In this document: positions 26,516 through 36,379 of the stretch, piece by piece
Position numbering within the stretch: the first letter of the stretch is position 1
Layout: each line of letters opens with the position of its first letter
Source: Fen-1258 sp947085815
Lineage (GTDB): Bacteria; Bacteroidota; Ignavibacteria; Ignavibacteriales; Melioribacteraceae
Direction of reading: 5' to 3'
NCBI GenBank assembly: GCA_947085815.1
Contig: CAMTXU010000007.1
Location: 62,001-126,000, forward strand
DNA: 64,000 bases
Position numbers and translations under genes: made by a program
The notes under the pieces: model-generated
The model's input: only the letters and a program-made list of their open reading frames with translations
Database searches by the model: none
What the model was told of the DNA's origin: nothing

Positions 26516-27603
26516 AATAGATTACATCTCTTAGCTGCTGTTATTAAAACTTTGTTTATCATTTCATCGTAAGAAAGACCGTGAACGCGGGCAGCTTTCG
26601 GAAAACATGAATTGTCTTTCGGGTCGGGAAGAATTCCAGGCAGAGGATTAACTTCAATAATATTTGGTTCGCCTTCGGAATCGAGTCGTACATCAATGCG
26701 GCTCCAGTCTCTGCACCGAAGAACTTTATAAGTTTTTAGAGCAACGTTCTCAATCTTTTCGTAAAGAGTTTTGTCAATATCTGCCGGACAACTGAAAATG
26801 TTTAATGGGTTCTCACGTGTATCTGCAATCCATTTGGCTTCGTAAGAGTAGATCCTGGCTAACTCTTTAGGAAGTTCGTGCAGATTTATTTCAACAATAG
26901 GTAAGACTTCCGTATCGGAATTATTGCCAAGAATAGCAACTGTGAATTCTCTACCCGGTAGAAATTCTTCTACTAAAAAGGGTTGTTGATAGGTCCGGAG
27001 ATTAACCTCCAGCCGCTCGGTTAATTCAGCGATGTTGTTCACGAGTGATGAATTGAAAATACCTTTACTGGATCCTTCTGCTACCGGTTTAATCATAACG
27101 GGAAATTCTAAGCAGCAGTTTACTAGATCGCTGATCGTTTCAACCATTAAGAACTTTGCTGTAGGAATATTATGGTAAGATAATATTTCTTTGGTTCGGG
27201 CTTTATCAAGACAAGTTGAAAGGGTTAATGGATCTGAACCTGTATAAGGAATTTGAAGCATATCCAACATTGCGGGTATCTGTGCTTCTCTGCTAATTCC
27301 GTTTGCACATTCAGCTACATTAAAAACAATATCCGGTCGAACATTCTTAAAATTTTCAAATGCATTATCATTTGCTTCGATCATCGTAACATCATGAAAT
27401 AATTCTAACGCATCTTTCAAAGCGGTGATTGTCTCAATCGTATCCCACTCGGCATAAGTATCGTTGAAAGTTTCTTTTGATTTTTCGTGAAGAGAGAGAG
27501 GTATTCTGTCGGGAAAAATTTTTTCTTCCGGTTTTACATTATATGTTAGAGCAACTTTTAATTTTTTATTTGGTAGATAAGAACTAATATTGATTCCTTC
27601 CAA
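26512..27603 (-). CDS. ATP-grasp ligase related to D-Ala-D-Ala ligase (first copy)
   Basis: A 363-residue paralogue of the following gene. It shows PDIVFNVAECANGISREAQIP, LQIPYTGSDPLTLSTCLDKARTKEIL, FPVMIKPVAEGSSKGI, VEEFLPGREFTVAILG and the metal ligands in RIDVRL and IIEVNPLPG. The two copies are clearly divergent, as expected if they add different units. Start is TTG, with no strong ribosome site; no ATG lies nearby in frame. It is the first gene of a four-gene unit that ends with kamA. The 145-base gap before it contains a repeated AAATATTTTTT (about 27657-27681). Confidence 0.85.
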   Translation of the reverse strand: MEGINISSYLPNKKLKVALTYNVKPEEKIFPDRIPLSLHEKSKETFNDTYAEWDTIETITALKDALELFHDVTMIEANDNAFENFKNVRPDIVFNVAECANGISREAQIPAMLDMLQIPYTGSDPLTLSTCLDKARTKEILSYHNIPTAKFLMVETISDLVNCCLEFPVMIKPVAEGSSKGIFNSSLVNNIAELTERLEVNLRTYQQPFLVEEFLPGREFTVAILGNNSDTEVLPIVEINLHELPKELARIYSYEAKWIADTRENPLNIFSCPADIDKTLYEKIENVALKTYKVLRCRDWSRIDVRLDSEGEPNIIEVNPLPGILPDPKDNSCFPKAARVHGLSYDEMINKVLITAAKRCNLL

Positions 27604-27748
27604 AATTTTCTAATAGAAATATAACGAATTAATTTTTTTTTGCAACAAATTGTAAAAAATATTTTTTCAGAAAATATTTTTTGGCACGAGTAGTGATGAA
27701 GAAATAAATAAACGGGAGAGTCGGAGAATTAAAAAATTGCTTGGGCGG

Positions 27749-29926
27749 TCATGCTATTTGAACTAGATGAATGTGCTGAAAATAATTTTTATGAAGCGTG
27801 TTCTTAATTAAAAGATTAACAGGTTGAGAGAGTTGCGGATCGTGATTTATTATTTTAAAAGCAATTTCCCTGGCTGTCAGCAAAATATTTGTATCCTCAA
27901 TTATGTCTGCATATTTCAATTCAGGTAATCCGCTCTGTTGTGTTCCAAAAATATTTCCGGGTCCGCGAAGTTTAAGATCAATTTCAGAAAGTTCGAAGCC
28001 GCTGGTATGTTTAACCATGGAATTGAGGCGGATTAAAGATTTGTTCTTTTCTATTTGTTCGGGAGAGAGGTAATCAAAATTAAAGTTGAACTGTGTTGAT
28101 CTAACAGCAAAATCATCTTTAGCAATAAGAATACAGTATGCTTGCTTCTCGCTTCTTCCAACTCTGCCACGCAATTGATGAAGCTGAGACAATCCAAAAC
28201 GGAAGGCATCGTTTATTACAATGATGTTTGCATCGGGTATATCTATTCCAACCTCAATTACAGTGGTCGAAACGAGCACGTCATATTTCTTTGCGGCGAA
28301 TTCGAACATTATTTTTTCTTTCTCCCGCCAGTTCATTCTGCCATGAATTAAGCAGAGACGCAAATCTTTCAATTGGTGGTCTTTCAATTCGTCGAAGTAA
28401 GATTGAGCAGCTTTCAACTCTACTTTCTCAGATTCCTCCACGAGTGGATAAACTAAAAAAGTTTGATATCCGTTCACTGCTTTTGAACGGATGAATTCAT
28501 AAATATCGGGTAATTTATTTTCACCTCGTAAAATTGTTTTGATAGGTTTTCTATCCTTCGGCATCTGATCAATTATTGATACATCAAGATCGCCATAGAC
28601 AGTCATTGTCAAAGTTCGCGGAATCGGCGTGGCTGTCATTATTAAAAGATCTGACTGGATTCCTTTTTGAACAAGAGTTAAACGTTGCATAACTCCGAAA
28701 CGGTGTTGTTCGTCAATAACAACGAGTCCGAGTTTGTGAAATGCAACCGACTGTTCGATCAGAGCGTGTGTTCCTATAATTATGTTTGTTTTTCCTTCCC
28801 GTATATTTTGCAAAACCTTATTGCGTTCGGATTTATTTTGTCCTCCAATCAATTCATCAACTTTCAACCCAATAGGTTTTACTAACCCGGAAATATTTTT
28901 AAAATGTTGGTCAGCTAATATTTCCGTCGGAGCCATTAAAACGGCTTGAAAATTATTTTCAACAACGATCAACATACTTATCAGAGCTACAATTGTTTTT
29001 CCGCTGCCGACATCACCTTGAAGCAAACGATTCATCTGTCTGTCGCTTTCAAGATCTTTTCTGATCTCTTTTAACACATTGAGCTGTGCGTTGGTTAATT
29101 CGAACGGCAGAGATTTTAAAAATTTCTTTAGCGGTTCGGGTTTTGTCTTGAATGAATATCCTTTCTTCGTTCCTTTAATCAACTGCTTTCTTAAAGCTAC
29201 CAGACTTTGAAAGTAGAACAACTCCTCAAACTTAAGACGATGCTTTGCAGAATCGAGTGAGGGATAATTTGTTGGAACGTGCATGTTCCGGACAGTCTCG
29301 ATAATTCCTGGAAGATTATTTTCTTTTAAAATGAAGTCGGGAAGAGATTCTACAAGTTTCGATGAATATGTTTCAACCGCTTGATGGATGATTCTTCGTA
29401 AACTCAGATCACCAAGATTAGTTTCGCGTAATTCTTTTTGTACCCGGTAGAACGGAATGATCTTTCCGGTGTTTAAAAATTCTTTCGATTCATTTTCTGC
29501 AAAGCGGTCAAAATCCGGATGGACAAGTTGAAGATGACCATACTTGGTTAATACCGGTTTGGCAGAGATTGCGAAATGATCCCCTGTGTGGAAAACATCC
29601 TTAAAATATTTTGCACCTTGAAACCAGATGCAATCGAAGAATCCCGCCGAATCTTTCATACGTACTTTGAAGACTTGCTTTCTATTATAGTAGTGAACTT
29701 CCGAGCCAATCACCTCTCCGATTATCGTAACCTCACCTTGATAACCGTTCACAACATGCTGCATGACTTTAACGCTGTTTAATATTGTTGAGCGGTCTAA
29801 ATATCTGGAAGGGAAGTAGAAGAGAAGATCTTGGATAGTTTTGATACCTATTTTTGAAAATGACTCAGCCCGTTTTGGTCCGACTGATTTTAAGTATTGA
29901 ACCGACATTGATAAGTTATCGGGCAT
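27749..29926 (-). CDS. recG: ATP-dependent DNA helicase RecG
   Basis: Rescues stalled replication forks. The N-terminal wedge/OB domain (about 1-250) is followed by the helicase with Walker A LQGDVGSGKT, the DEQH box in VIDEQHRFGV, TATPIPRTL and a C-terminal helicase lobe with VSTTVIEVGIDIPDAN and QLRGRVGRS. The length of about 725 residues is a little above the E. coli enzyme. ATG at 29926 is chosen; a TTG two codons upstream is possible. It is followed by the ligase/kamA unit on the same strand. Confidence 0.95.
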   Translation of the reverse strand: MPDNLSMSVQYLKSVGPKRAESFSKIGIKTIQDLLFYFPSRYLDRSTILNSVKVMQHVVNGYQGEVTIIGEVIGSEVHYYNRKQVFKVRMKDSAGFFDCIWFQGAKYFKDVFHTGDHFAISAKPVLTKYGHLQLVHPDFDRFAENESKEFLNTGKIIPFYRVQKELRETNLGDLSLRRIIHQAVETYSSKLVESLPDFILKENNLPGIIETVRNMHVPTNYPSLDSAKHRLKFEELFYFQSLVALRKQLIKGTKKGYSFKTKPEPLKKFLKSLPFELTNAQLNVLKEIRKDLESDRQMNRLLQGDVGSGKTIVALISMLIVVENNFQAVLMAPTEILADQHFKNISGLVKPIGLKVDELIGGQNKSERNKVLQNIREGKTNIIIGTHALIEQSVAFHKLGLVVIDEQHRFGVMQRLTLVQKGIQSDLLIMTATPIPRTLTMTVYGDLDVSIIDQMPKDRKPIKTILRGENKLPDIYEFIRSKAVNGYQTFLVYPLVEESEKVELKAAQSYFDELKDHQLKDLRLCLIHGRMNWREKEKIMFEFAAKKYDVLVSTTVIEVGIDIPDANIIVINDAFRFGLSQLHQLRGRVGRSEKQAYCILIAKDDFAVRSTQFNFNFDYLSPEQIEKNKSLIRLNSMVKHTSGFELSEIDLKLRGPGNIFGTQQSGLPELKYADIIEDTNILLTAREIAFKIINHDPQLSQPVNLLIKNTLHKNYFQHIHLVQIA

Positions 29927-29990
29927 TGACAACTGTGTTTAATTTGTATTGATAGAAATATAAATAAAAAAAAGGAAGGTGAGAAGTTGA

Positions 29991-30992
29991 TTACTCTTCT
30001 TCAGCTTTCATGTCGCGGGTCATTAATTCGTAAGTAGCCTTGGTCGGGTCTTTCTCTTCAAATAATATTTTATAAACAGCACTTGCGATTGGTGTTTCAA
30101 TTTTGTGTTTGATCGAAAGTTGATGTACGGAACGGCAAGTTTCAACACCTTCTGCTACCATCTGCATTTTTTTTAAAATGTCTTTTAGTTTTTTCCCTTT
30201 GCCAAGCTGCTCGCCAACAAATCTGTTACGGCTGTGTTTGCTCATACAAGTCACAATTAAATCACCCATTCCGGAAAGACCTGAGAAAGTTTCCGGTTTT
30301 GCGCCAAGGGCAATTCCGAGTCGCGAAATTTCTGCAATACCGCGCGTCATAATTGCGGCTTTAGTATTATCGCCAAATTTTGCGCCATCAATAATTCCTG
30401 CACCGATTGCTATAACATTTTTAAGCGCGCCGCCATATTCAACGCCAAGAATATCGGTAGTTGAGTAGACTCGAAAATATGAAGTGATGAATGCCGTTTG
30501 GATTTGTTTAGCAGTGAACGGATCTCGTGATGCAGCAACAACCGCTGTAGGAATTTTTTTTGCAACTTCTTCTGCATGACTTGGTCCTGAAAGAACTCCA
30601 ATATTGGAGATGGACAAATTTTTCAATTCATCTTTGATGATTTGTGAGACCGTTAGAAGTGTATCCTTCTCAATTCCTTTAGCAACACTTACAAAAATTG
30701 TGTCATGAAAATCGTAACGCTTAATCTCTTTTAATACACTTCTGATGAACTGAGAGGGAACGGCAAGAACAATCATGTGCATGTTCTCGCAACTTTCGGA
30801 GAGAGAGTGAGTAATGTTTATTTCTTTAGGAATTTTTATACCGGGCAGGAGAACTTTATTTTCTCGTGAGCGATGTAGAGCTTTTGCGTAGCTGCGTTTA
30901 TATTCCCATAATGTGACCTTATGCCCATTGAAATGCAATAATATGGCTAAGGTTGTTCCCCAGCCGCCAGCGCCGAGAACAGAAATATTCAT
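29991..30992 (-). CDS. gpsA: Glycerol-3-phosphate dehydrogenase [NAD(P)+]
   Basis: Makes sn-glycerol 3-phosphate for phospholipids. The NAD-binding GAGGWGTTLA is at residues 7-16; VSVAKGIEKDT, LSGPSHAEEVA and the catalytic-region lysine of GGALKNVIAIGAGI are present, as is the late GLSGMGDLIVTC. The length of 333 residues is normal. Its ATG directly follows the stop of plsY, which makes the next lipid intermediate, so the two form a pathway operon. Confidence 0.95.
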   Translation of the reverse strand: MNISVLGAGGWGTTLAILLHFNGHKVTLWEYKRSYAKALHRSRENKVLLPGIKIPKEINITHSLSESCENMHMIVLAVPSQFIRSVLKEIKRYDFHDTIFVSVAKGIEKDTLLTVSQIIKDELKNLSISNIGVLSGPSHAEEVAKKIPTAVVAASRDPFTAKQIQTAFITSYFRVYSTTDILGVEYGGALKNVIAIGAGIIDGAKFGDNTKAAIMTRGIAEISRLGIALGAKPETFSGLSGMGDLIVTCMSKHSRNRFVGEQLGKGKKLKDILKKMQMVAEGVETCRSVHQLSIKHKIETPIASAVYKILFEEKDPTKATYELMTRDMKAEEE

Positions 30993-31661
30993 TTAAGCCA
31001 ATTTCTTTTTTACAAATGATACTTTGCTTTCACTGCCTTTAAATATCCGGTCAATATTCTTCCTGTGTGTGTAGAGCACTAAAACTGCAAGAGCAATTGT
31101 AAATGGAAGTACAGTGTGATATCCCTGAATATCTATTCCGAACACATTTTCTCTTATCACCAGAATTACCGGAACAGAAACTGCCGCGGCAATTGAACCA
31201 AGAGAGATGTAACGGGAAATGGTAACAACAAGGAAGAAAATTCCTAAAGCTAAAGCCATATCTATTGTAACGATGATAATTAATACGCCTAAACCGGTTG
31301 CAATTCCCTTACCTCCGCGAAATCCTGCAAAGACAGTCCATATGTGTCCTATCACAGCCGTTACACCGCAAATAATTTGTACAAGTGTGAAATCGTCAAA
31401 TGGAGTAACATTTTTGAATGGAAAACTATCCAGATATAAACGAGCAACAATAATGACTGCCAAAGCTCCCTTTAAAGCATCTAGAAGAATTACGAGAATT
31501 CCGTATTTCCATCCGAGCACTCTAAATACATTGGAACCTCCGGCGTTACCGCTACCGTGTTCTCTTATATCTATTCCACGCACGAGTTTGCTAATTATTA
31601 TACTAGTCGGAATTGATCCGGCTATATATGCAAGAATAACAACAAAAATAAGGTTTAACAT
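30993..31661 (-). CDS. plsY: Glycerol-3-phosphate acyltransferase PlsY
   Basis: Transfers an acyl group from acyl phosphate to glycerol 3-phosphate in the inner membrane. The protein of 222 residues has five to six membrane segments and the three PlsY motifs: SGNAGGSNVFRVLG near residue 37, GHIWTVFAGFRGGKGIATGLG near 107 and a later LGSIAAAVSVP region. It is adjacent to gpsA, which supplies the acceptor. Confidence 0.94.
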   Translation of the reverse strand: MLNLIFVVILAYIAGSIPTSIIISKLVRGIDIREHGSGNAGGSNVFRVLGWKYGILVILLDALKGALAVIIVARLYLDSFPFKNVTPFDDFTLVQIICGVTAVIGHIWTVFAGFRGGKGIATGLGVLIIIVTIDMALALGIFFLVVTISRYISLGSIAAAVSVPVILVIRENVFGIDIQGYHTVLPFTIALAVLVLYTHRKNIDRIFKGSESKVSFVKKKLA

Positions 31662-31729
31662 CGGCTATCCAACTTAAATGTGATCAAACTTAGAGAAAAA
31701 GTATTTTATATACAAGTGACTATGATTCT

Positions 31730-32410
31730 TCAATTATGTTCGGTAATAAACCGAAAAAGTTTAATGTCGTCACTATTTGTAATCTTGAAATTTAATGATG
31801 AACCTTCCACAATTTTAATTTCATTCCCCATTCGATGGACCAGCATAGATTCATCAGTACCGAGAAATTTCTCTGCCGCAGCATTTTTCATCGCTTCGAG
31901 TAGAATTTTATATCTGAATATTTGAGGAGTTTGAGCATAATAAAATTCTTTTCTGTCTATATAGGAGATGACAGAATCGGCTCCTTGGATCAAAGTGTCT
32001 CTTGCCTGAATTGCAACCACAGCGCTTCCAAATTGCTTTGCGGTTTCTATTGCATTAATTAATACACTTTGAGGAAGAAGTGGGCGCACTGCATCGTGGA
32101 TAATAATTAAATCGTCATAGGAAGCGTTTAGAGATTGAAGAGCGTTGAAGACAGAGTTCTGTCTTTCAGCGCCCCCTTCAATAATTTGTGCAAGTTTTGT
32201 AATAGAATATATTTCTTTGATCTCTTCTATCAACGTCATAAAATCTTTTTGTACTGAAATTACAATCTCATCAATCATACCGCATTTCTGAAAGAGATCA
32301 AGAGTATATGCAATCAATTCTTTACCGTTGAACTGAAGATACTGTTTAGGTATAGAAGAACTTGCCCGTTTTCCTGTGCCGCCGGATGGTATAATTGTAA
32401 ATATTTTCAT
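31730..32410 (-). CDS. ispD: 2-C-methyl-D-erythritol 4-phosphate cytidylyltransferase
   Basis: The third step of the MEP isoprenoid pathway. The 226-residue protein has the nucleotide-binding start IPSGGTGKRASSSIPKQYLQ, the later IHDAVRPLLP and AIQARDTLI, and the end segment GSSLNFKITNSDDIKLF. The IspD ligand residues for CTP and the divalent metal appear intact. It is two bases from queA and may share a transcript with it. Confidence 0.93.
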   Translation of the reverse strand: MKIFTIIPSGGTGKRASSSIPKQYLQFNGKELIAYTLDLFQKCGMIDEIVISVQKDFMTLIEEIKEIYSITKLAQIIEGGAERQNSVFNALQSLNASYDDLIIIHDAVRPLLPQSVLINAIETAKQFGSAVVAIQARDTLIQGADSVISYIDRKEFYYAQTPQIFRYKILLEAMKNAAAEKFLGTDESMLVHRMGNEIKIVEGSSLNFKITNSDDIKLFRFITEHN

Positions 32411-32412
32411 AA

Positions 32413-33450
32413 TTAGAGAATGAGCATTGCGTCGCCATAACTAAGAAAGCGGTAGTGTTCCTTCAACGCTTTCTTGTACGCTTTCATTAAAAAATCGAAT
32501 CCGCCAAACGCAGCAGCCAGCATCATCAAAGTAGATTCCGGTTGATGAAAATTAGTGATTAATTTTTTTGTTACTTTGAAATCATATGCAGGAAAGATAA
32601 ACTTATCTGTCCAGCCCAAGCCCGGTTTCGCAAAACCATCTGCAGTTACACTGCTTTCCAGCGCGCGGCACGAACTCGTTCCTACAACAAAAACATTTTT
32701 CTTCTCTTCGAGAGCTTTGTTAATAACTTTTGCCGTTTCTTCCGGAATTTCAAAATATTCGGAATCCATTCTATGCTTGGTTAAGTCTTCAACCTCGACT
32801 GGACGAAATGTGCCAAGACCGATATGAAGAATAACCGGTACAAATTTAACTCCCAGTTTTTCGGCTTTTTTAACTAACGATTGTGTGAAATGCAGTCCGG
32901 CAGTTGGTGCTGCAACTGAACCATCTTTCTCGGCAAAGATTGTTTGATAATCTTCTTTGTCGGATGGAACAGCATCGCGTTTGATATACGGAGGCAGAGG
33001 AGTATGACCGATTTTTTCGATCGCCTTAAAAATATCCCCGGCATCTTCATTAAAACGAACTGTTCTGCCGCGTGAAGTTGTGTTGTCAATTACTTCGCAC
33101 CAGAGTTTATCATTAAAATAAATTCTGTTGCCGATTCTCACTTTTCGGGCAGGATCAACTATAACGTCCCAAATATTTTCTTCTTTGTTCAATTCGCGAA
33201 GAACGAAGACCTCAATCTTTGCATTGGTTCGTTCTTTCTTTCCGAATAAACGTGCCTGCATAACTTTGGTTTGATTAACAACAACAACATCACCTTTCTG
33301 CATGTAGTTAACTATGTCAGAAAATTTGTTCTGTTCAATCTCACCGGTCGCACGGTTTAATACCATCATTTTGGCTTTATCGCGCGGAGAAACCGGATTT
33401 TTTGCAATAGCCGTTTTTGGTAAGGTATATTGGAATTCTGATAACTTCAT
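32413..33450 (-). CDS. queA: tRNA ribosyltransferase-isomerase QueA
   Basis: Adds the epoxyqueuosine ring precursor from S-adenosylmethionine to preQ1 in tRNA. The 345 residues include the start LSEFQYTLPKTAIAKNP, RDKAKMMVL, the conserved AAPTAGLHFT segment near residue 180, HIGLGTFRPVEVEDL and the end NFHQPESTLMMLAAAFGG. All are typical of QueA, as is the length. An AGGAGA-like site precedes the ATG. A half copy of an interspersed repeat lies before it. Confidence 0.95.
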   Translation of the reverse strand: MKLSEFQYTLPKTAIAKNPVSPRDKAKMMVLNRATGEIEQNKFSDIVNYMQKGDVVVVNQTKVMQARLFGKKERTNAKIEVFVLRELNKEENIWDVIVDPARKVRIGNRIYFNDKLWCEVIDNTTSRGRTVRFNEDAGDIFKAIEKIGHTPLPPYIKRDAVPSDKEDYQTIFAEKDGSVAAPTAGLHFTQSLVKKAEKLGVKFVPVILHIGLGTFRPVEVEDLTKHRMDSEYFEIPEETAKVINKALEEKKNVFVVGTSSCRALESSVTADGFAKPGLGWTDKFIFPAYDFKVTKKLITNFHQPESTLMMLAAAFGGFDFLMKAYKKALKEHYRFLSYGDAMLIL

Positions 33451-33470
33451 TTATTCTCCTCTTCTTAAAC

Positions 33471-33509
33471 TCTGAACGGAGCGAAGAGTCTCATAATCTA
33501 GAGACTCTT
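33471..33509. repeat. Partial interspersed repeat with a nine-base stem
   Basis: TCTGAACGGAGCGAAGAGTCT resembles the left half of the element at 20743. Within it, AAGAGTCTC (33484-33492) pairs with GAGACTCTT (33501-33509). It lies between ppdK and queA. The stem has no thymine run, so a terminator role is doubtful. Confidence 0.55.
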
Positions 33510-33533
33510 TAACGCACCGCTTCAAAAATTATA

Positions 33534-36341
33534 TTACTTCTTCTTCGATACTTTCTTAATTACCTTTTTTGCTTGAGTTTTTTTAACGACTTTCATCCCA
33601 GCAGGTTTTGATGATTGCATCTCTTTTACTACCGCATGTGCAGCAGCAAGTCTCGCAATCGGAACACGGAATGGTGAACAGCTTACATAGTTCAAACCAA
33701 TCTTATGGCAGAATTCAACAGATTTTGGTTCGCCCCCGTGCTCTCCGCAAATTCCAATTTTTAAATCTGATCGTGTGGCTCTTCCTCCTTCAACGGCAAT
33801 CTCCATCAATTTACCAATTGCGTCTTGATCAATCGTTTGGAATGGATCAACCGGAAGAATTTTCTGTTCAAGATATTCAGGTAAGAATCCGCCTATATCA
33901 TCACGTGAAAAACCAAATCCCATTTGCGTTAGATCGTTTGTACCGAATGAGAAGAATTGAGCAACCTCGGCAATCTTATCAGCGGTTAAACACGCTCGTG
34001 GAATTTCGATCATTGTACCGGTTAAGTGAGGAATTTTCTTCAATCCGAATTTCGTACAAACTTCGTTATGTATTTTGTTTACGATTTTATATTGATGACT
34101 GATTTCATTAACATGGCAGGTAACAGGAATCATGATTTCCGGGAAAGGTTTTTTGCCTTCGCCTAACAATTCAGCAGTTGCTTCGAATATGGCGCGAACC
34201 TGCATCTCTGTAATTTCTGGATATGTAATACCAAGACGAACACCGCGGTGTCCCATCATCGGATTGTTTTCATGCAGTGAATCAGCTCGCTTACTTAATT
34301 CAGCAAGAGATATTCCTAAACTCTGAGCAAGTTTTTCTCTTTCTTCCATTCTTGTTGGAACAAATTCATGAAGCGGTGGATCAAGAGTTCTAAATGTAAC
34401 CGGATATCCGTCCATTGCCTCAAGAGTTCCCTTCACATCACGTTTAACATAAGGGAATAGTTCATCAAGAGCGCTTCTTCTTTCAGCTTCAGTGTTTGAA
34501 TGAATCATCTTACGAAGTTTAAATAACGGCTCCTCAGAGTCTTTTCCGTAGAACATATGTTCAGTTCTAAACAAGCCTATGCCTTCTGCACCGAAAGCGC
34601 GTGCACGTGCGGCGTCTTCGGGTGTATCCGCGTTGGTTCTAACTTTCAATTTTCTTACTGAATCACAAATCTTCATGAATGCCTGGAAGTCTGGATTTTC
34701 TTCAGCAGCTTTAATCATCGGAAGTTCACCAAGATAAACACTTCCTTTTGATCCGTTCAATGTAAGCCAGTCACCTTCGCGGACAGTTACATTACCAACA
34801 TTAAAATATTTTTCTTGATAATTTATTTTTACGGAACCGGCACCTACTATACAGCATTTACCCCAACCGCGAGCTACAAGCGCTGCGTGAGAAGTCATTC
34901 CGCCGCGACCTGTTAAGATTGCTTGCGCCGCGCGCATTCCTTCGATGTCCTCAGGATTTGTTTCTTCACGAACAAGTATAACTTTCTTTCCTTCTTTTGC
35001 CCATGCAACTGCGTCATTTGCAGAAAAAACAACCTGACCGGTTGCTCCGCCAGGTCCGGCAGGTAATCCCTTTACGATTACGTCGGAAGTAAGTTCAACT
35101 TTTGGATCTATGATTGGGTGAAGAAGTTCATCTAACTGTGAAGGTTGAACGCGCATCACTGCTTCTTCTTTTGTAATTATTTTTTCTTTATACATATCAA
35201 GCGCCATCTTTACCGCGGCAGGTCCGTTTCTTTTTCCAACACGGCACTGAAGCATATAAAGTCTTCCTTCCTGAATCGTGAACTCAATGTCAAGCATATC
35301 GTGATAATGTTTTTCAAGAGAGCGTTGGATTGCATGAAGTTGTTTGTATGCCGGAACCATTGCAGTTTCAAGAGATGGAAGATGAGCAGTGTGCTCGCTC
35401 TTTCCAACTTCGTTAATTGGATTTGGAGTTCTTATACCGGCAACAACATCTTCGCCTTGAGCATTTGCCAGCCATTCGCCGTAGAAATAATTTTCACCGG
35501 TTGCAGGGTTACGAGTGAACGCAACGCCTGTTGCGGATGTATCACCCATGTTTCCAAACACCATTGATTGAACGTTTACGGCTGTGCCCCATTCATCAGG
35601 AATGCTTTCGATTCTTCTGTAAGAGCAAGCACGTTTTCCCATCCAGCTTTGAAATACGGCTGATACAGCGCCCCAAAGTTGAGCCATAGGATCTTCCGGA
35701 AACGGTTTACCAAGAACTTCTTGCACTCTTGATTTGTAAATCTCGATCAGTTCTTTTAAATCATCGGCAGACAAATCGGTGTCATTCTCAACGCCACGCG
35801 CAACTTTCATTTTGTGAAGTTCTTTTTCTAATTGCTGTCGAACTCCTTTACCTTCAGCAGGCTCTATGCCTGCTGCTTTTTCCATCACCACATCCGAGTA
35901 CATTTGAATCAAGCGGCGGTGTGAGTCATAAACGAAACGCGGATTGCCGGTCTTAGCAATCAGAGCTTCGCGTGTTTGATTGTTTAATCCAACATTTAGA
36001 ATTGTTTCCATCATTCCCGGCATTGATGCACGAGCACCGGATCTGACAGAAACTAGAAGCGGATTCACTTTATCGCCAAACTTAGCGCCCATTTCTTTTT
36101 CGGTTTTTGTAAGAGCGTCTTTAACCTGTTTTTCAAGTTCTTTGGGATATTTTCTGTTGTTCTTGTAATAAGCAGTACATACTTCAGTTGTAATTGTGAA
36201 ACCTGCGGGAACCGGTAACCCTATATTGATCATCTCGGCAAGGTTAGCTCCTTTACCGCCGAGTAATTCTTTCATGGTAGCGTGTCCATCAGCACGTTTT
36301 CCGCCAAAATAGTAGACATATTTTTTTGTTGCTTTAGCCAT
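33534..36341 (-). CDS. ppdK: Pyruvate, phosphate dikinase
   Basis: Interconverts pyruvate, ATP and phosphate with phosphoenolpyruvate, AMP and diphosphate. The 935-residue protein has the N-terminal ATP-grasp domain (ELLGGKGANLAEM, SVRSGARASMPGMMETILN), the central swivelling domain with the phospho-histidine in GGMTSHAALVARG, and a C-terminal TIM barrel with the cysteine in GICGEHGGEP. It ends in an added basic tail of about 20 residues rich in Lys. A GGAGG ribosome site precedes its ATG. This gives the cell a reversible link between PEP and pyruvate. Confidence 0.96.
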   Translation of the reverse strand: MAKATKKYVYYFGGKRADGHATMKELLGGKGANLAEMINIGLPVPAGFTITTEVCTAYYKNNRKYPKELEKQVKDALTKTEKEMGAKFGDKVNPLLVSVRSGARASMPGMMETILNVGLNNQTREALIAKTGNPRFVYDSHRRLIQMYSDVVMEKAAGIEPAEGKGVRQQLEKELHKMKVARGVENDTDLSADDLKELIEIYKSRVQEVLGKPFPEDPMAQLWGAVSAVFQSWMGKRACSYRRIESIPDEWGTAVNVQSMVFGNMGDTSATGVAFTRNPATGENYFYGEWLANAQGEDVVAGIRTPNPINEVGKSEHTAHLPSLETAMVPAYKQLHAIQRSLEKHYHDMLDIEFTIQEGRLYMLQCRVGKRNGPAAVKMALDMYKEKIITKEEAVMRVQPSQLDELLHPIIDPKVELTSDVIVKGLPAGPGGATGQVVFSANDAVAWAKEGKKVILVREETNPEDIEGMRAAQAILTGRGGMTSHAALVARGWGKCCIVGAGSVKINYQEKYFNVGNVTVREGDWLTLNGSKGSVYLGELPMIKAAEENPDFQAFMKICDSVRKLKVRTNADTPEDAARARAFGAEGIGLFRTEHMFYGKDSEEPLFKLRKMIHSNTEAERRSALDELFPYVKRDVKGTLEAMDGYPVTFRTLDPPLHEFVPTRMEEREKLAQSLGISLAELSKRADSLHENNPMMGHRGVRLGITYPEITEMQVRAIFEATAELLGEGKKPFPEIMIPVTCHVNEISHQYKIVNKIHNEVCTKFGLKKIPHLTGTMIEIPRACLTADKIAEVAQFFSFGTNDLTQMGFGFSRDDIGGFLPEYLEQKILPVDPFQTIDQDAIGKLMEIAVEGGRATRSDLKIGICGEHGGEPKSVEFCHKIGLNYVSCSPFRVPIARLAAAHAVVKEMQSSKPAGMKVVKKTQAKKVIKKVSKKK

Positions 36342-36379
36342 TAACTTATCCTCCGATAAATGTTTTTCTTTTTTCTGTT

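Noticed and set aside
31219..31677. A 152-codon frame antisense to plsY
   Set aside because: Low-complexity product rich in Pro, Thr and Ile that mirrors a membrane protein gene; not credible.
33608..34102. A 164-codon frame antisense to ppdK
   Set aside because: It is a shadow of the conserved ppdK C-terminal domain with no family resemblance or ribosome site.
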